64,000 nt of DNA from Deltaproteobacteria bacterium. GTDB taxonomy: Bacteria > Myxococcota > Myxococcia > SLRQ01. The position numbers were made by a program, and so were the translations under genes. The stretch is from contig JARGFU010000017.1 in NCBI GenBank assembly GCA_029210625.1, forward strand, positions 62,001-126,000, given 5' to 3'. Within the stretch, counting starts at the first letter, position 1, and each line of letters begins with the position of its first letter. Of the stretch, positions 30,988 through 42,154 are shown piece after piece. The notes below the pieces were generated by a model that did not search any database, had not been told where the DNA came from, and saw only the letters and a list, made by a program, of their open reading frames with translations.

Positions 30988-33021
30988 ATGCGACTCGCGA
31001 TCCTTGCCGGGGTGATCGCGCTGGGGGCGCCGCTGCCGGCGGCGGCGCAGAGGATCGTCCGGGGTCCCTATCTCCAGCGGGGTGCGCCCACCGAGATGAC
31101 GGTGGTGTGGCGCACCGACGAGCCCACGGCGGGGGTGGTCCACTTCGGACCCTCCCCCGGCTCGCAGGAGGGCACGGTGCGGGTCGACGAGGCCGCCACC
31201 CAGCACGAGGTCCGCCTCACCGGCCTCGCACCGGCGACCCGCTACTACTACTCGGTGGGGGACGGCGCCGGGCTCTCGACCGACACCGACGATCCCACCT
31301 TCTTCTTCGAGACCTCACCCGAGGCGGGCTCGGTCACCCGCTTCCGGGCGTGGATCGTCGGCGACTCGGGCACCGGCGACGGCCGCCAGGCCGCGGCGCG
31401 CAACGGCATGTACAAGGTCGCCGGCCGCGATCCCCCGGAGCTCTTCCTGCACCTCGGAGACATGGCCTACACCGACGGCAAGGAGGTCGAGTTCCAGACC
31501 CGCTTCTTCGAGCCCTACTTCCTCACCCTCCGCAACACGGTGACCTGGCCGACCCTCGGCAACCACGAGGGCAACAGCTCCGACTCGGCCAGCGAGTCCG
31601 GGCCCTACTTCGACGCCTACGTCCTGCCCCGGGCCGCGGAGGCCGGTGGCCTGCCCACGGGCACCGAGGCCTACTACAGCTTCGACCACGCCAACGTGCA
31701 CTTCGTGGTCCTCGACTCGCACCACTCCTCCCGGGCGGTGGACGGGGCGATGCTGACCTGGCTGCGGGAGGATCTCGCGGCCACCTCCCGCACCTGGATC
31801 GTCGCCTACTGGCACCACCCTCCCTACTCGAAGGGCAGCCACGACTCGGACACCGAGAGCCAGCTGATCGAGATGCGGGAGAACGCCCTGCCGATCCTGG
31901 AGGAGGCGGGCGTCGATCTGGTGCTGGCCGGCCACTCCCACATCTACGAGCGCTCCTACCTGGTCGCCGGCGCCTACGAGACCCCCACGACGGCCGACGG
32001 GAAGATCCTCGACGGCCGCGACGGGAAGCTCGGCGGGGAGGGCGCCTACGTGAAGGGGCCCGCCTCGCTGGCCCGCGACGGCGCGGTCTACGTGGTGGCC
32101 GGACACGGCGGGGCGAGCATCAGCCAGGACGGGATGCACCCCCTCATGTACTTCGCCGAGACCGAGCTGGGCTCGTGCCTCCTCGACGTCGAGGGCAACC
32201 ACCTCACCCTGCGCAACCTGCGCCACGACGGGGAGATCACCGACACCTTCACCCTGGTGAAAGGAGAGGCCTTCCTCGTCACCGCCCCCGATGGAGGCGA
32301 GCGCCTCGCGGCGGGGAGCACCACCCCCCTCACCTGGAGCACGGTGGGCAGCGCGGCCACGGTCGATCTCCACTACAGCCTCGACGACGGGAGGACCTGG
32401 CAGCCCCTGGCCACCGGCGTCGCCAACGACGGCAGCCACGACTGGACCCTGCCCGACGCCAGCAGCGAGACCCTGCGGGTGCGGGTGAGCGATCCCGCGG
32501 GCCGGGTGGCGGCGGACGGCTCGGACGGCAGCGCGACCCTCTACCAGGGCAGCGACCCGGGCCCGGGCAACCACCCGCCGGTGGTCCTGCCGGTGGGGGA
32601 GCTCCAGGTCGTGCAGGACACCCTCGTGGTCCTGCAGATCCGCAGCATCGATCCCGACGGCGATCCGGTGCGCTATGCGGTCGAGCCCCTGCCCGACGGC
32701 GCCACCCTCGACGCTCCCTCGGGGCTCTTCACCTGGGTGCCCGACGCCGATCAGAGCGGGCGCTGGTGGCTCGAGTTCTCCGCCGAGGACGATCAGGGCG
32801 CCCGGGGGACCGGGGTCGGCGCGGTGATCGTGCAGGACGGCGCCGGAGGGATCGGCGACGCCGGCAACTGGCCCGAGGACGGGGACAGCGACGCCGGTGC
32901 GCCCTCTCCCCCTCCGAAGACCTGCAAGTGCACCCAGATGGTCGAGCCGGGGCCGGGCGCGCTCACCCTCCTCGGGCTGCTGCTGCTGGCGTGGACCCGG
33001 CAGCGGGGAGCGCGGGCGTGA
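30988..33021 (+). CDS. Secreted purple-acid-phosphatase-like metallophosphatase with MYXO-CTERM-like tail
   Basis: About 677 residues from ATG 30988, chosen because it begins a clean signal peptide (LAILAGVIALGAPLPAAAQ). Residues 20-120 form a fibronectin-III-like domain (RGPYLQRGAPTEMTVVWRTD). The metallophosphatase core shows IVGDSGTGD, HLGDMAYTDG, TLGNHEGN, VAYWHHPPYSKGSH and LAGHSHIYERSY, the five metal-ligand motifs. Ig-like repeats follow (Asp/Gly-rich). The end is CKCTQM, then ALTLLGLLLLAW and TRQRGARA, the Cys-hydrophobic-Arg pattern of MYXO-CTERM surface-sorting signals. The stop overlaps the kinase start (GTGA). Confidence 0.9.
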   Translation: MRLAILAGVIALGAPLPAAAQRIVRGPYLQRGAPTEMTVVWRTDEPTAGVVHFGPSPGSQEGTVRVDEAATQHEVRLTGLAPATRYYYSVGDGAGLSTDTDDPTFFFETSPEAGSVTRFRAWIVGDSGTGDGRQAAARNGMYKVAGRDPPELFLHLGDMAYTDGKEVEFQTRFFEPYFLTLRNTVTWPTLGNHEGNSSDSASESGPYFDAYVLPRAAEAGGLPTGTEAYYSFDHANVHFVVLDSHHSSRAVDGAMLTWLREDLAATSRTWIVAYWHHPPYSKGSHDSDTESQLIEMRENALPILEEAGVDLVLAGHSHIYERSYLVAGAYETPTTADGKILDGRDGKLGGEGAYVKGPASLARDGAVYVVAGHGGASISQDGMHPLMYFAETELGSCLLDVEGNHLTLRNLRHDGEITDTFTLVKGEAFLVTAPDGGERLAAGSTTPLTWSTVGSAATVDLHYSLDDGRTWQPLATGVANDGSHDWTLPDASSETLRVRVSDPAGRVAADGSDGSATLYQGSDPGPGNHPPVVLPVGELQVVQDTLVVLQIRSIDPDGDPVRYAVEPLPDGATLDAPSGLFTWVPDADQSGRWWLEFSAEDDQGARGTGVGAVIVQDGAGGIGDAGNWPEDGDSDAGAPSPPPKTCKCTQMVEPGPGALTLLGLLLLAWTRQRGARA

Positions 33022-35111
33022 GCGACCTTCCGGCCACCATCGGTCCCTACGAGATCGTCCGCCGCCTCGGGGTCGGGGGCATGGCCGAGGTCTTCGAGGC
33101 CCGGGCCCACCGGGCGGCGGGGGTGGTACAGCCGGTCTGCGTGAAGCGGATTCTGCCCGCCTACACCAGCGATCGCCGCTTCGTGAAGCTCTTCGTGCGG
33201 GAGGCGCGGGTCTCCTTCGTGCTCCACCACGGCAAGATCGCGCAGGTCTTCGACTTCGGGCACGAGGAGGGCGAGGTCTACCTGGCGATGGAGCTGGTGG
33301 ACGGTCGCTCGGTCTCGGAGCTGCTGCGCCGCCTCGGCCAGGCCGGTCGAGCGATGCCCCTCGCGCACGCCCTCAAGATCGTCACCGACGTCCTCGAGGC
33401 CCTCGAGCACGCCCACACCCGCACCCACGAGAGCGGGGAGCCGCTGGGGATCGTCCACCGCGACGTCTCGCCCCAGAACGTGCTGGTCGCCTTCGAGGGG
33501 CAGGTGAAGCTGGTCGACTTCGGCATCGCCCGGGCGCTGGCGCAGGCCGGGCGCGAGGGCCCCGGCGGAGTGCAGGGCAAGCTGCCCTACCTCCCACCGG
33601 AGCAGGCGCGGGGGGACGAGGTGGACCTGCGCTCGGACCTCTACTCGGCCGGCGCGCTCCTCTTCGAGCTGCTGGCCGGGCGGCCCCCCTACGTCGGGAC
33701 CGCCGAGGCCGCGCGGGCGGCCCTCCTCCTGGGCCGCATTCCCCAGCTCGCCGAGGTGGCGCCGGGGATCGATCCGGCCCTGGCGGATCTGGTGAGCTGG
33801 GCGATGGAGCCGCGCCCCGAGGACCGGCCCGCCTCCGCCGCCGAGCTGGCGGAGGCCCTCCTCTCCTGGGCGCGCGCGGCGGGGGAGCTGGCCAGCGAGC
33901 GGGAGCTGGGCGAGCTGATGCGCTTCGGCTTCGCCGACGAGCTCTCCGGATCGGGCCGGGAGGTCGCCCTGCCGCCCGACTACGAGCTGACCCTCCACCG
34001 CCGGGCGCCCCGCCTCGCCGCGGGCGGGGGCCGCCCCTGGACCGCCGGGCGGGTGGTCGAGGTCGCCCTCCTGGCCCTCGTGCCCCTGGCCGTCCTGGTG
34101 GGGGCCTTCTGGTGGGCGGCGGTCCCCGACACCCCGCCCTGGAACATGGAGGTCCGCAGCCGGCCGCCCGGCGCGAGGATCCTGGTGGACGGGATCGACA
34201 CCGGCCTGGCCACCGACGCATTCCTGCAGGACCTCGACCGCGCCACGCCCCGCCGGATCCGCCTGGAGCTGCCCTCCTACCAGCCCCTCGAGCAGCTGGC
34301 GGAGCCGGGCACCTCGGTGCTGGCCCTCACCCTGCGGCCCCAGCTGCAGGTCCAGGTGAAGCCCAGGCCTCCCCCGGAGGTGGAGCCGCCACCGGAGCCC
34401 CTGCCCCAGATGCGGGTGGAGGAGCGGGAGGGGGGACACCTCGACCTCACTCTCGACCTCGCCCGGCCGGCGGTCGACGCCGGCAGCTGGACCCTGAACT
34501 GGGTGGACGTGGATCCGCGGCGCCGCCACTTCCTGACGGTGAGCGGCGACGTGTTGGTGGTGATCGGCCGGCAGCAGGACGTCGGCTTCTGGCTGGCCCG
34601 GGACGGCGCGGGGGGTCACCTCGGCAGCGGGCTGGTCCGCCCCGACCAGAAGGTGCGGCTCCCGCCCGGGACCGCCCGCCTGGGCCTGGGGGTGCTGGAC
34701 GGCGACTCCTGCCACAACAACGCCGATCACCTGCGCATCCGGATCCAGAGCCCGGGGAGGAGCCAGGCCGTCCGGGTGGACGGCCGGGCCCACTGCATCA
34801 GCCTGGGGGGGCGGGGCCTGCCCCAGCTCTCGAATCTGGACGGAGAGGCCATCTACGAGGTCTCCTACCGGGCTCCGGAGGGTGGGCCCGCCTACATCGT
34901 GCTGGGCTACGCCGGGGGGAACCTGATGTCCCTCTCCCGGGACCCCGGGGACTCGCTGCAACATCTGCACCCGGGGGAGACCGTCAGGCTCCCCTACGTC
35001 CAGGAGGTGGTCCTGGTCCGCCTCGAGGCGAACCTGGCGGGGAGCCCCGAGGCCCGGATCCACCTCGAGCACCGGCCCGGTGCCGGCATGAAAGCCTTCG
35101 AAACGCCTTGA
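33018..35111 (+). CDS. Membrane-anchored Ser/Thr protein kinase with PEGA-like domain
   Basis: About 697 residues from GTG 33018. Kinase motifs: LGVGGMAEVF (Gly loop), CVKRI (ATP Lys), IVHRDVSPQNVL (catalytic loop, with Asp and Asn), VDFGIA (metal Asp), PEQARGDEVDLRSDLYSAG. A transmembrane helix near 350-375 (VVEVALLALVPLAVLVGAFWWA) separates it from an extracytoplasmic part with a PEGA-like segment (MEVRSRPPGARILVDGIDTG) and a long C-terminal region with no recognised family. Pro/Glu-rich linker follows PEGA. The overlap with the phosphatase gene suggests coupled expression. Substrates unknown. Confidence 0.9.
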   Translation: MSDLPATIGPYEIVRRLGVGGMAEVFEARAHRAAGVVQPVCVKRILPAYTSDRRFVKLFVREARVSFVLHHGKIAQVFDFGHEEGEVYLAMELVDGRSVSELLRRLGQAGRAMPLAHALKIVTDVLEALEHAHTRTHESGEPLGIVHRDVSPQNVLVAFEGQVKLVDFGIARALAQAGREGPGGVQGKLPYLPPEQARGDEVDLRSDLYSAGALLFELLAGRPPYVGTAEAARAALLLGRIPQLAEVAPGIDPALADLVSWAMEPRPEDRPASAAELAEALLSWARAAGELASERELGELMRFGFADELSGSGREVALPPDYELTLHRRAPRLAAGGGRPWTAGRVVEVALLALVPLAVLVGAFWWAAVPDTPPWNMEVRSRPPGARILVDGIDTGLATDAFLQDLDRATPRRIRLELPSYQPLEQLAEPGTSVLALTLRPQLQVQVKPRPPPEVEPPPEPLPQMRVEEREGGHLDLTLDLARPAVDAGSWTLNWVDVDPRRRHFLTVSGDVLVVIGRQQDVGFWLARDGAGGHLGSGLVRPDQKVRLPPGTARLGLGVLDGDSCHNNADHLRIRIQSPGRSQAVRVDGRAHCISLGGRGLPQLSNLDGEAIYEVSYRAPEGGPAYIVLGYAGGNLMSLSRDPGDSLQHLHPGETVRLPYVQEVVLVRLEANLAGSPEARIHLEHRPGAGMKAFETP

Positions 35112-35135
35112 CAGGGGCGCCTGACCCCATAAGGT
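35108..35135 (+). promoter_or_regulatory. Predicted sigma-70 promoter of rpsU operon
   Basis: TTGACA (35108-35113) overlaps the kinase stop codon; a 16-base spacer is followed by TAAGGT (35130-35135). The predicted +1 near 35142 gives a leader of about 90 bases before rpsU. Confidence 0.55.
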
Positions 35136-35234
35136 GGCGGGTTCTAGGTTTCGTCGCCACAGCCGCCCGGGGGCCGAAGGATCCGATGATCGGGTCCCCG
35201 AGCGAGTTTCGAGATGAGAGGCAGGTGATAGTCA

Positions 35235-35426
35235 ATGACCAGCGTACGCCTCAAGGAAGGCGAGTCCTTCGAGGGCGCGATGCGGCGCTTCAAGAAGAGT
35301 TGTGAGAAGGCCGGCATTCTCTCCGAGATTCGCAAGCGCGAGCACTACGAGAAGCCCAGCGTCAAGAAGAAGAAGAAGGCCATCGCGGCTCGCAAGCGCA
35401 CCGGCAAGAAGATCCGCCGGCGCTAG
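35235..35426 (+). CDS. rpsU: 30S ribosomal protein S21
   Basis: 63 residues beginning [20 protein letters not shown] and ending in a Lys/Arg-rich tail ([20 protein letters not shown]), the S21 pattern. S21 sits near the anti-Shine-Dalgarno end of 16S rRNA and assists initiation. An AGGTGATAGTCA stretch precedes the ATG. It is the first gene of the rpsU-dnaG-rpoD cluster. Confidence 0.97.
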   Translation: MTSVRLKEGESFEGAMRRFKKSCEKAGILSEIRKREHYEKPSVKKKKKAIAARKRTGKKIRRR

Positions 35427-35492
35427 CAGCACCCGCACTCACGATCGTCTCGGGTAGCGACGGTCGGAGTGTGCGCGAAAGTCGTAGCAAAA

Positions 35493-35552
35493 GGGTCCCC
35501 CCGGCGACGGGGACCCACCCACATGGAGGGCGCTTCTGTCTTGGCGCCCTCC
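35493..35552 (+). terminator. Two consecutive strong hairpins between rpsU and dnaG
   Basis: GGGTCCCC (35493-35500) pairs with GGGGACCC (35509-35516), and GGAGGGCGC (35525-35533) with GCGCCCTCC (35544-35552). Neither has a T-run. Position matches the partial terminator/processing region between rpsU and dnaG known in E. coli, where it makes S21 mRNA more abundant than primase mRNA. Same role here is inference. Confidence 0.55.
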
Positions 35553-35583
35553 CTCGAACAGGCGGTCTGGATTCTCTAGAGTC

Positions 35584-37425
35584 GTGTCAGGAATCCCGGA
35601 CGACAAGATTGCCGAGGTCCGCTCTCGGGCGGACATCGCGCAAGTGGTGGGGCGAACAGTCTCCCTGAAGAAGGCGGGGCGCAGCTTCAAGGGGCTGTGT
35701 CCCTTCCATCAGGAGAAGACTCCGTCCTTCCACGTGGTTCCCGACAAGCAGATCTTCCACTGCTTCGGCTGTGGTGCCGGAGGTGACGTCTTCCGCTTCT
35801 TGATGGACATCGACGGTCTCTCCTTCCCGGCGGCGGTGCGTCAGCTGGCGGAGGAGGTGGGGGTGGAGATCCCCTTCACCTCCAGCGCCGAGGACGCGCG
35901 GGCGCGGGCGCAGCGGGAGGAGGCCAGGCGCCTCACCGAGGCGAACCGCAAGGCAGCCGAGGCCTTCGCCCACTGGTTGTGGAAGACCGAGGCGGGTGAG
36001 CCCGGGCGGGCCCACCTGCGCGAGCGCGGCATCCTCGAGGAGACCGCCCGCACCTTCGGGCTGGGCTACGCGCCGATGCGGAACGATCTCTGCGCGCGGC
36101 TGTCGGCTGCAGGTGTGAGCGAGGAAGATCAGCGCAAGGCCGGCCTGCGCGTCACGGGCCGCCACGGCGACTACGAGCGCTTCCAGGGCCGCCTGATGGT
36201 CCCGATCCGCACGACCGACGGGAAGACCGTGGCCTTCGGTGCGCGGGTGGTCGAGGGCGATCACCCGGCGAAGTACCTGAACTCCGCCGAGTCGCCGGTC
36301 TACCACAAGAGCGAGGTGCTCTTCGGTATGGACCTGGCCCGCGGCGCGATCCGGCGCGCGGGCGCCGCGGTGCTGGTCGAGGGCTACTTCGACGTCATCG
36401 CCCTGCACCAGGAGGGCGTCGAGCGGGCGGTGGCCTCCTGTGGCACCGCCCTGACCCCCCAGCACGGCCGCACGATCCAGCGCCTGGGCGCCGACCTCCA
36501 CCTGGTCTTCGACGGCGACGCCGCCGGCGAGCAGGCGGTGGTGCGGGCCCACGACGTGGTCGCCCAGACCGAGGGGCTGCTCACCCGGGTGGTGCGCCTG
36601 CCCGCGGGAGACGACCCCGACGCCTACGTCTGCCGCGAGGGCGCCGAGGCCTTCGAGAGCCTCTGCGCCGACGCGCCGCCCATCACCGAGTTCCTCATCG
36701 ATCGGGTGCTCGGCGCCGTCGGCGCCACCGTCGAGGAGCGGGTGCGGGCGGCGAAGGAGATCCGGCCGCTCCTCCAGCGCATCTCCGATCCCCTGGCCCG
36801 CTCGCTCTACCTCGGGCGGGTGGCCGATCGCCTCGGCTTCGACGAGGGCGAGCTGCGCGGGCACCTCGGCCTGGGCCGCCCCTCGTCGCCGCGCCCCTCC
36901 TCCGGTGAGAGGCGGCCCCAGCCGCCTCCCGGCCGCTTCCCCGACCGGGACGAGCCCCCTCACCCGGCCGAGGCGCACGGCGCGCTCCCGCTGGCCCCGG
37001 CGAACGAGCAGGCGCTCTGCCTCCAGATCCTCGAGCGCCCGCTCCTGGCCAAGGCCCTGGCCGGACACCTCGACGACTTCGCCCACCCCGAGACCCGGGC
37101 CCTCGTCTCCGCGGCCCTCGACGCCGTGGAGGAGGGCCTGCCCACCGACGCCGCCAGCCTCCTCGCCCACCTGCGGGACGAGCGCCTGGTGGCCTCCCTG
37201 CGCCGCCACCTCACCGAGAACGCCTCGAGCGCCAGTGAGAAGAGCGACGAGGAGGCCCAGCGGTGGTTCCAGCACACCCTCAGGCGCCTGCGCCTCGACG
37301 CCCTCGACCGGCGCGAAGCCCAGCTGCGCCGCGAGACCCACCCGGACGAGGATCCCATCGCCCGGGCCCGGCGTCTCTCTTCGCTCAAGGACCAGCGCCG
37401 GCAGCTCCAGGCCGGCAACGAATAG
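35584..37425 (+). CDS. dnaG: DNA primase
   Basis: 613 residues from GTG 35584. The N-terminal CHC2 zinc finger is visible ([20 protein letters not shown] then [12 protein letters not shown]), followed by the TOPRIM catalytic core ([30 protein letters not shown]) and a C-terminal helicase-binding domain after a Pro/Arg-rich linker near residue 440. It synthesises RNA primers at the replication fork. No strong Shine-Dalgarno precedes the GTG, which fits the low DnaG expression typical of this operon. Confidence 0.97.
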   Translation: MSGIPDDKIAEVRSRADIAQVVGRTVSLKKAGRSFKGLCPFHQEKTPSFHVVPDKQIFHCFGCGAGGDVFRFLMDIDGLSFPAAVRQLAEEVGVEIPFTSSAEDARARAQREEARRLTEANRKAAEAFAHWLWKTEAGEPGRAHLRERGILEETARTFGLGYAPMRNDLCARLSAAGVSEEDQRKAGLRVTGRHGDYERFQGRLMVPIRTTDGKTVAFGARVVEGDHPAKYLNSAESPVYHKSEVLFGMDLARGAIRRAGAAVLVEGYFDVIALHQEGVERAVASCGTALTPQHGRTIQRLGADLHLVFDGDAAGEQAVVRAHDVVAQTEGLLTRVVRLPAGDDPDAYVCREGAEAFESLCADAPPITEFLIDRVLGAVGATVEERVRAAKEIRPLLQRISDPLARSLYLGRVADRLGFDEGELRGHLGLGRPSSPRPSSGERRPQPPPGRFPDRDEPPHPAEAHGALPLAPANEQALCLQILERPLLAKALAGHLDDFAHPETRALVSAALDAVEEGLPTDAASLLAHLRDERLVASLRRHLTENASSASEKSDEEAQRWFQHTLRRLRLDALDRREAQLRRETHPDEDPIARARRLSSLKDQRRQLQAGNE

Positions 37426-37438
37426 CCCAGGAGAACAC

Positions 37439-39568
<2,130 letters not shown>

Positions 39569-39593
39569 TCGGGTGGTGAGAGGTGGGTCCGAA

Positions 39594-39622
39594 CCCCCTG
39601 AGGGCTCGCGCCGATCAGGGGG
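39594..39622 (+). terminator. Hairpin after rpoD
   Basis: CCCCCTGA (39594-39601) and TCAGGGGG (39615-39622) are perfect 8-base arms, 26 bases after the rpoD stop. No T-run follows; the next base starts a promoter -35 (TTGATC). Confidence 0.5.
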
Positions 39623-39651
39623 TTGATCCTCTCGCGCCAGGGGCCTATACA
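39623..39651 (+). promoter_or_regulatory. Strong predicted sigma-70 promoter downstream of rpoD
   Basis: TTGATC (39623-39628), a 17-base spacer and TATACA (39646-39651) give one of the best consensus matches in the window. The predicted +1 is about 39658. The nearest terminator is at 39788 and no convincing gene lies between. Confidence 0.65.
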
Positions 39652-39657
39652 GCCGCT

Positions 39658-39812
39658 TCTATGCTGTTTTGTATTCGTGTCGAGAGGAGCCGAGCCGGGG
39701 AGGGGGTCTTTCCCGGAGCGTGCGGGCACAAGCCCGGTGCCCTCCGAGTCGAGCAGCAGAAGAAGAAGATAGATGAGCAGTAAGCGACGCCCGGGAACCC
39801 CGGGCGTTTTCA
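39658..39812 (+). ncRNA. Candidate small RNA or leader transcript, about 155 nt
   Basis: Bounded by the promoter at 39623-39651 and the terminator at 39788-39812. The interior is GC-rich with a pairing stem CGGGC-acaa-GCCCG (near 39722-39740) flanked by GGAG/CTCC. No known family (6S, SRP, tmRNA) was recognised. A 14-codon frame from ATG 39773, after an A/G-rich tract, runs through the terminator, so a leader peptide is a possible alternative. Confidence 0.4.
39788..39812 (+). terminator. Intrinsic terminator (perfect 8-bp GC stem, T-rich tail)
   Basis: CGCCCGGG (39788-39795), loop AAC, CCCGGGCG (39799-39806), then TTTTCATTT. The best intrinsic terminator in the window; it separates the small transcript from the zinc-ribbon gene. 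Confidence 0.75.
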
Positions 39813-39840
39813 TTTAAGAGCCCACACCTGGAGAAGACAC

Positions 39841-40590
39841 TTGGACGAGCGGTTGAGGAAGCTTCTGGCCCTGCAAGAGATCGATACCCAGATCCACGAG
39901 CTGATGGAGGCCGCCAAGGCCTACCCGGAGCGGCTCGCCGAGATCGACACCGAGCTGGCTGCCGATCGGGCCGAGAGCGACGCCAAGCAGACCGAGCTGG
40001 ATGCACTGGAGGTCGAGCGCAAGAACATCGAGGCGCAGATCCAGATGCAGAAGGATCAGATCAAGAAGTGGGAGGCGCGCCTCACCGACATCAAGACGCC
40101 CCGCGAGTACGCCGCGCTCTCCCGTGAGATCGACATCGGCAAGAAGGGCATCCGCAACCAGGAAGAGGAGGTGCTCAACCTCCTCGAGCAGGGTGAGGCC
40201 CTGAAGAACGAGATCGAGCGGATCGAGCGGACCATCCTCGACAAGGAGAACGGCTACGCCGGCGAGCGCAAGGAGCTCGAGGGCAAGATCGCCGGCATCG
40301 AGGGCGACAAGGCCGTCTTGAGCGAGCGCCGCAAGGCCGCCACCGAGGCGGTCGAGAAGCGGGTCCTCTCCCAGTACGACCGCATCCGCACCCGCCGGGG
40401 CGGGCAGGCGATGGCCGCCGCCCTCGAGGGCGGCAGCTGCGGGGCCTGCCGGATGCGCCTGCGTCCGCAGCTCTACCAGGAGCTCGTCTCCGGCCGGGGC
40501 GGTATCTCCCAGTGCCCGAGCTGCATGCGGATCCTCTACGTGGCCCCGGAGGAGGAGGCCGCAGGCCTGGGCGACGAGGCTCAGACTTGA
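39841..40590 (+). CDS. Coiled-coil C4 zinc-ribbon protein (COG1579-like)
   Basis: 249 residues from a TTG start after GGAGAAGACAC. Residues 1-180 are a long antiparallel coiled coil (RLRKLLALQEIDTQIHELME; EIERIERTILDKE), with the conserved KTPREYAALSREI in the first helix pair. The C-terminal zinc ribbon has GGSCGACRMRL and QCPSCMRIL, two CxxC pairs. This family is widespread; a role in nucleic-acid or ribosome-associated processes has been proposed, but function is not established. Its stop overlaps the next start (TTGA), so the two are co-translated. Confidence 0.88.
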   Translation: MDERLRKLLALQEIDTQIHELMEAAKAYPERLAEIDTELAADRAESDAKQTELDALEVERKNIEAQIQMQKDQIKKWEARLTDIKTPREYAALSREIDIGKKGIRNQEEEVLNLLEQGEALKNEIERIERTILDKENGYAGERKELEGKIAGIEGDKAVLSERRKAATEAVEKRVLSQYDRIRTRRGGQAMAAALEGGSCGACRMRLRPQLYQELVSGRGGISQCPSCMRILYVAPEEEAAGLGDEAQT

Positions 40591-41018
40591 GCCGGGTGCA
40601 GGTCTGCACGGATGGCGCCGCCCGGGGGAACCCCGGGCCGGCGGGCGCTGGCGCCGTGCTCCAGTCGGCCGACGGCCGGGTCCTCGGCCGGGTCGGCCGC
40701 TACCTCGGCCACCAGACCAACAACGTCGCCGAGTACGAGGCGATCCTCCTCGGCCTGCGGGCCGCCCAGGAGCTGGGCGCCACCGAGGTGCGGCTGGTCA
40801 GCGACTCCGAGCTGCTCATCAAGCAGATCAAGGGCGTCTACCGGGTGAAGGCCGCCCACCTCAAGCCCTACCACGCCGACGTGATGCGCCTGGCGCGCAC
40901 CTTCGCCGCCTTCGAGGCGGTGCACGTCAAGCGCGAGCAGAACAAGGCCGCCGACCAGATGGCCAACCGCGCCGTCGACGAGGAGCTCGACGGCACCCTC
41001 GAGCGCACCGGCCTCTAG
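40587..41018 (+). CDS. Ribonuclease HI-family protein
   Basis: About 143 residues. The RNase H fold motifs are in order: CTDGAARGNPGPAG (first Asp), NNVAEYEAILLGL (Glu), LVSDSELLIKQIKG (Asp), and a late VKREQNKAADQMAN (fourth acidic residue). This is the single-domain ypdQ/RVT_3-like subfamily rather than E. coli RnhA. It would cleave RNA in RNA:DNA hybrids. The TTG start overlaps the zinc-ribbon stop. Convergent with the RNase P RNA gene, 60 bases downstream. Confidence 0.9.
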   Translation: MSRVQVCTDGAARGNPGPAGAGAVLQSADGRVLGRVGRYLGHQTNNVAEYEAILLGLRAAQELGATEVRLVSDSELLIKQIKGVYRVKAAHLKPYHADVMRLARTFAAFEAVHVKREQNKAADQMANRAVDEELDGTLERTGL

Positions 41019-41077
41019 GAAGAGCTGCCGGAGGCGAGCAGGGCCGAGCTCGGGGCTGACAGTTCGAAGAGGCCTTG

Positions 41078-41476
41078 CGTGAGAGGCAGGCTGTAAGCCG
41101 GATTTCGTTCCCACCCCCGAGGGGATGAGTGATGGACATTCGTCTGGGAGCGCCGTTACCGACGCCCTCTGGCGAGCCACCCGAAGCGGGAGGCGGGCCG
41201 CCTCCTGGATCCGGTGAGGGATCCGCCGCTTCCTATTCGCTCTTGCTCCCGCTGGGGTTTACCCTGCCACGCCCGTCACCGGGCGCGCGGTGAGCTCTTA
41301 CCTCACCATTTCACCCTTACCCTGACCCGAGGGTCGAGGGCGGTATCTTTTCTGTGGCACTTTCCGTCGGGTCGCCCCGCCTGGCCGTTAACCAGCAACG
41401 TGCCCTATGGAGTCCGGACTTTCCTCGAGCCGACCCCGAGGGATCGGCCCGCGTCCATCCACCTGCCTCTCACGAA
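41078..41476 (-). ncRNA. rnpB: RNase P RNA (class A)
   Basis: Read on the minus strand, the 5' portion has GAGGAAAGTCCGGACTCC, a near-invariant RNase P core segment, and the 3' portion has CGAAATCCGGCTTACAGC. GGTAAGGGTGAAATGGTGAG and GGCAGGGTAAACCCC are the other conserved core pieces. Helix P1 is formed by GAGAGGCAGG near the 5' end and CCTGCCTCTC near the 3' end. Length is about 400 nt. It is the catalytic RNA that matures tRNA 5' ends. End coordinates are approximate to a few bases. Confidence 0.95.
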
Positions 41477-41522
41477 GGCCAGAGGCCATCCTAGCGAGTG
41501 GCGTCGAGCCCGGCTAGCTCTA

Positions 41523-42119
41523 CTACTCGGCGGCCAGGGGGATGACGCCGATCATCGCCCGGTTCTGGCCGTCGTTGCGGACGCCCGAGCGGGGGACGAG
41601 GCCCTGGCGGGTGCCGCCCTGGTACATCCCGGTCCAGATCTCGATGCCCGAGGTCTGCAGGTAGCCGGGGATGGTGAAGGCCCACCGGTCGGCGACGACC
41701 TCACCGGTCCGCCAGACCCGCGTGGGATAGCGGCCGCCGGCGGGGTCGTGGTCGCCGTTGATCCGGCCGCCCTCGACGGCGATGGGCTCGAGGTGGACGA
41801 AGACCCGCCAGTCGTCCTGCGGCTCCTCGAGGACCTCCCAGTAGAACTCCACGGTGACCCGGTCGCCGGCCCGGGGCCGCTCGGGCTCGGTGCGCCAGCC
41901 GGCGAGCTTCACGCCGTCGTCGAAGCTGGGCTGGCTGGGGTTCGCGCCCGGGGGGACCGCCCGGAGGATGACGTCCCCGAGGGCGGCGCGGTCGAAGTCC
42001 CGGCGGGCGGCCTCGGTGGACTCCGGGCGGATGATGCAGGCGCCCAGGCCGAGGAGGAGGAGGAGCCCGAGGGCGAGCCCCCGGCGGCGGTGGTGTGGAT
42101 CGTGCTGAAGACCGGTCAT
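41523..42119 (-). CDS. Lipoprotein of unknown function
   Basis: About 198 residues. A basic start and LGLLLLLGLGAC form a lipoprotein signal. The mature part has a beta-rich domain (AGDRVTVEFYWEVLEEPQDD; WRVFVHLEPI; DPAGGRYPTRVWRTGEVVAD; IEIWTGMYQG) resembling the small carbohydrate-binding-like or DUF4401-adjacent domains found at the ends of glycosyltransferase membrane proteins, but no family is assigned. It lies behind a PDZ lipoprotein gene, both on the minus strand, probably one operon. Confidence 0.75.
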   Translation of the reverse strand: MTGLQHDPHHRRRGLALGLLLLLGLGACIIRPESTEAARRDFDRAALGDVILRAVPPGANPSQPSFDDGVKLAGWRTEPERPRAGDRVTVEFYWEVLEEPQDDWRVFVHLEPIAVEGGRINGDHDPAGGRYPTRVWRTGEVVADRWAFTIPGYLQTSGIEIWTGMYQGGTRQGLVPRSGVRNDGQNRAMIGVIPLAAE

Positions 42120-42154
42120 CGCGTCTCTCTGTCTCCCAGAGGGGAGGGGCGGGG

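Noticed and set aside
39583-39783. 66-codon frame downstream of rpoD
   Set aside because: It starts in the rpoD terminator hairpin and spans a promoter, has no Shine-Dalgarno and no recognisable sequence; the promoter and terminator suggest RNA instead.
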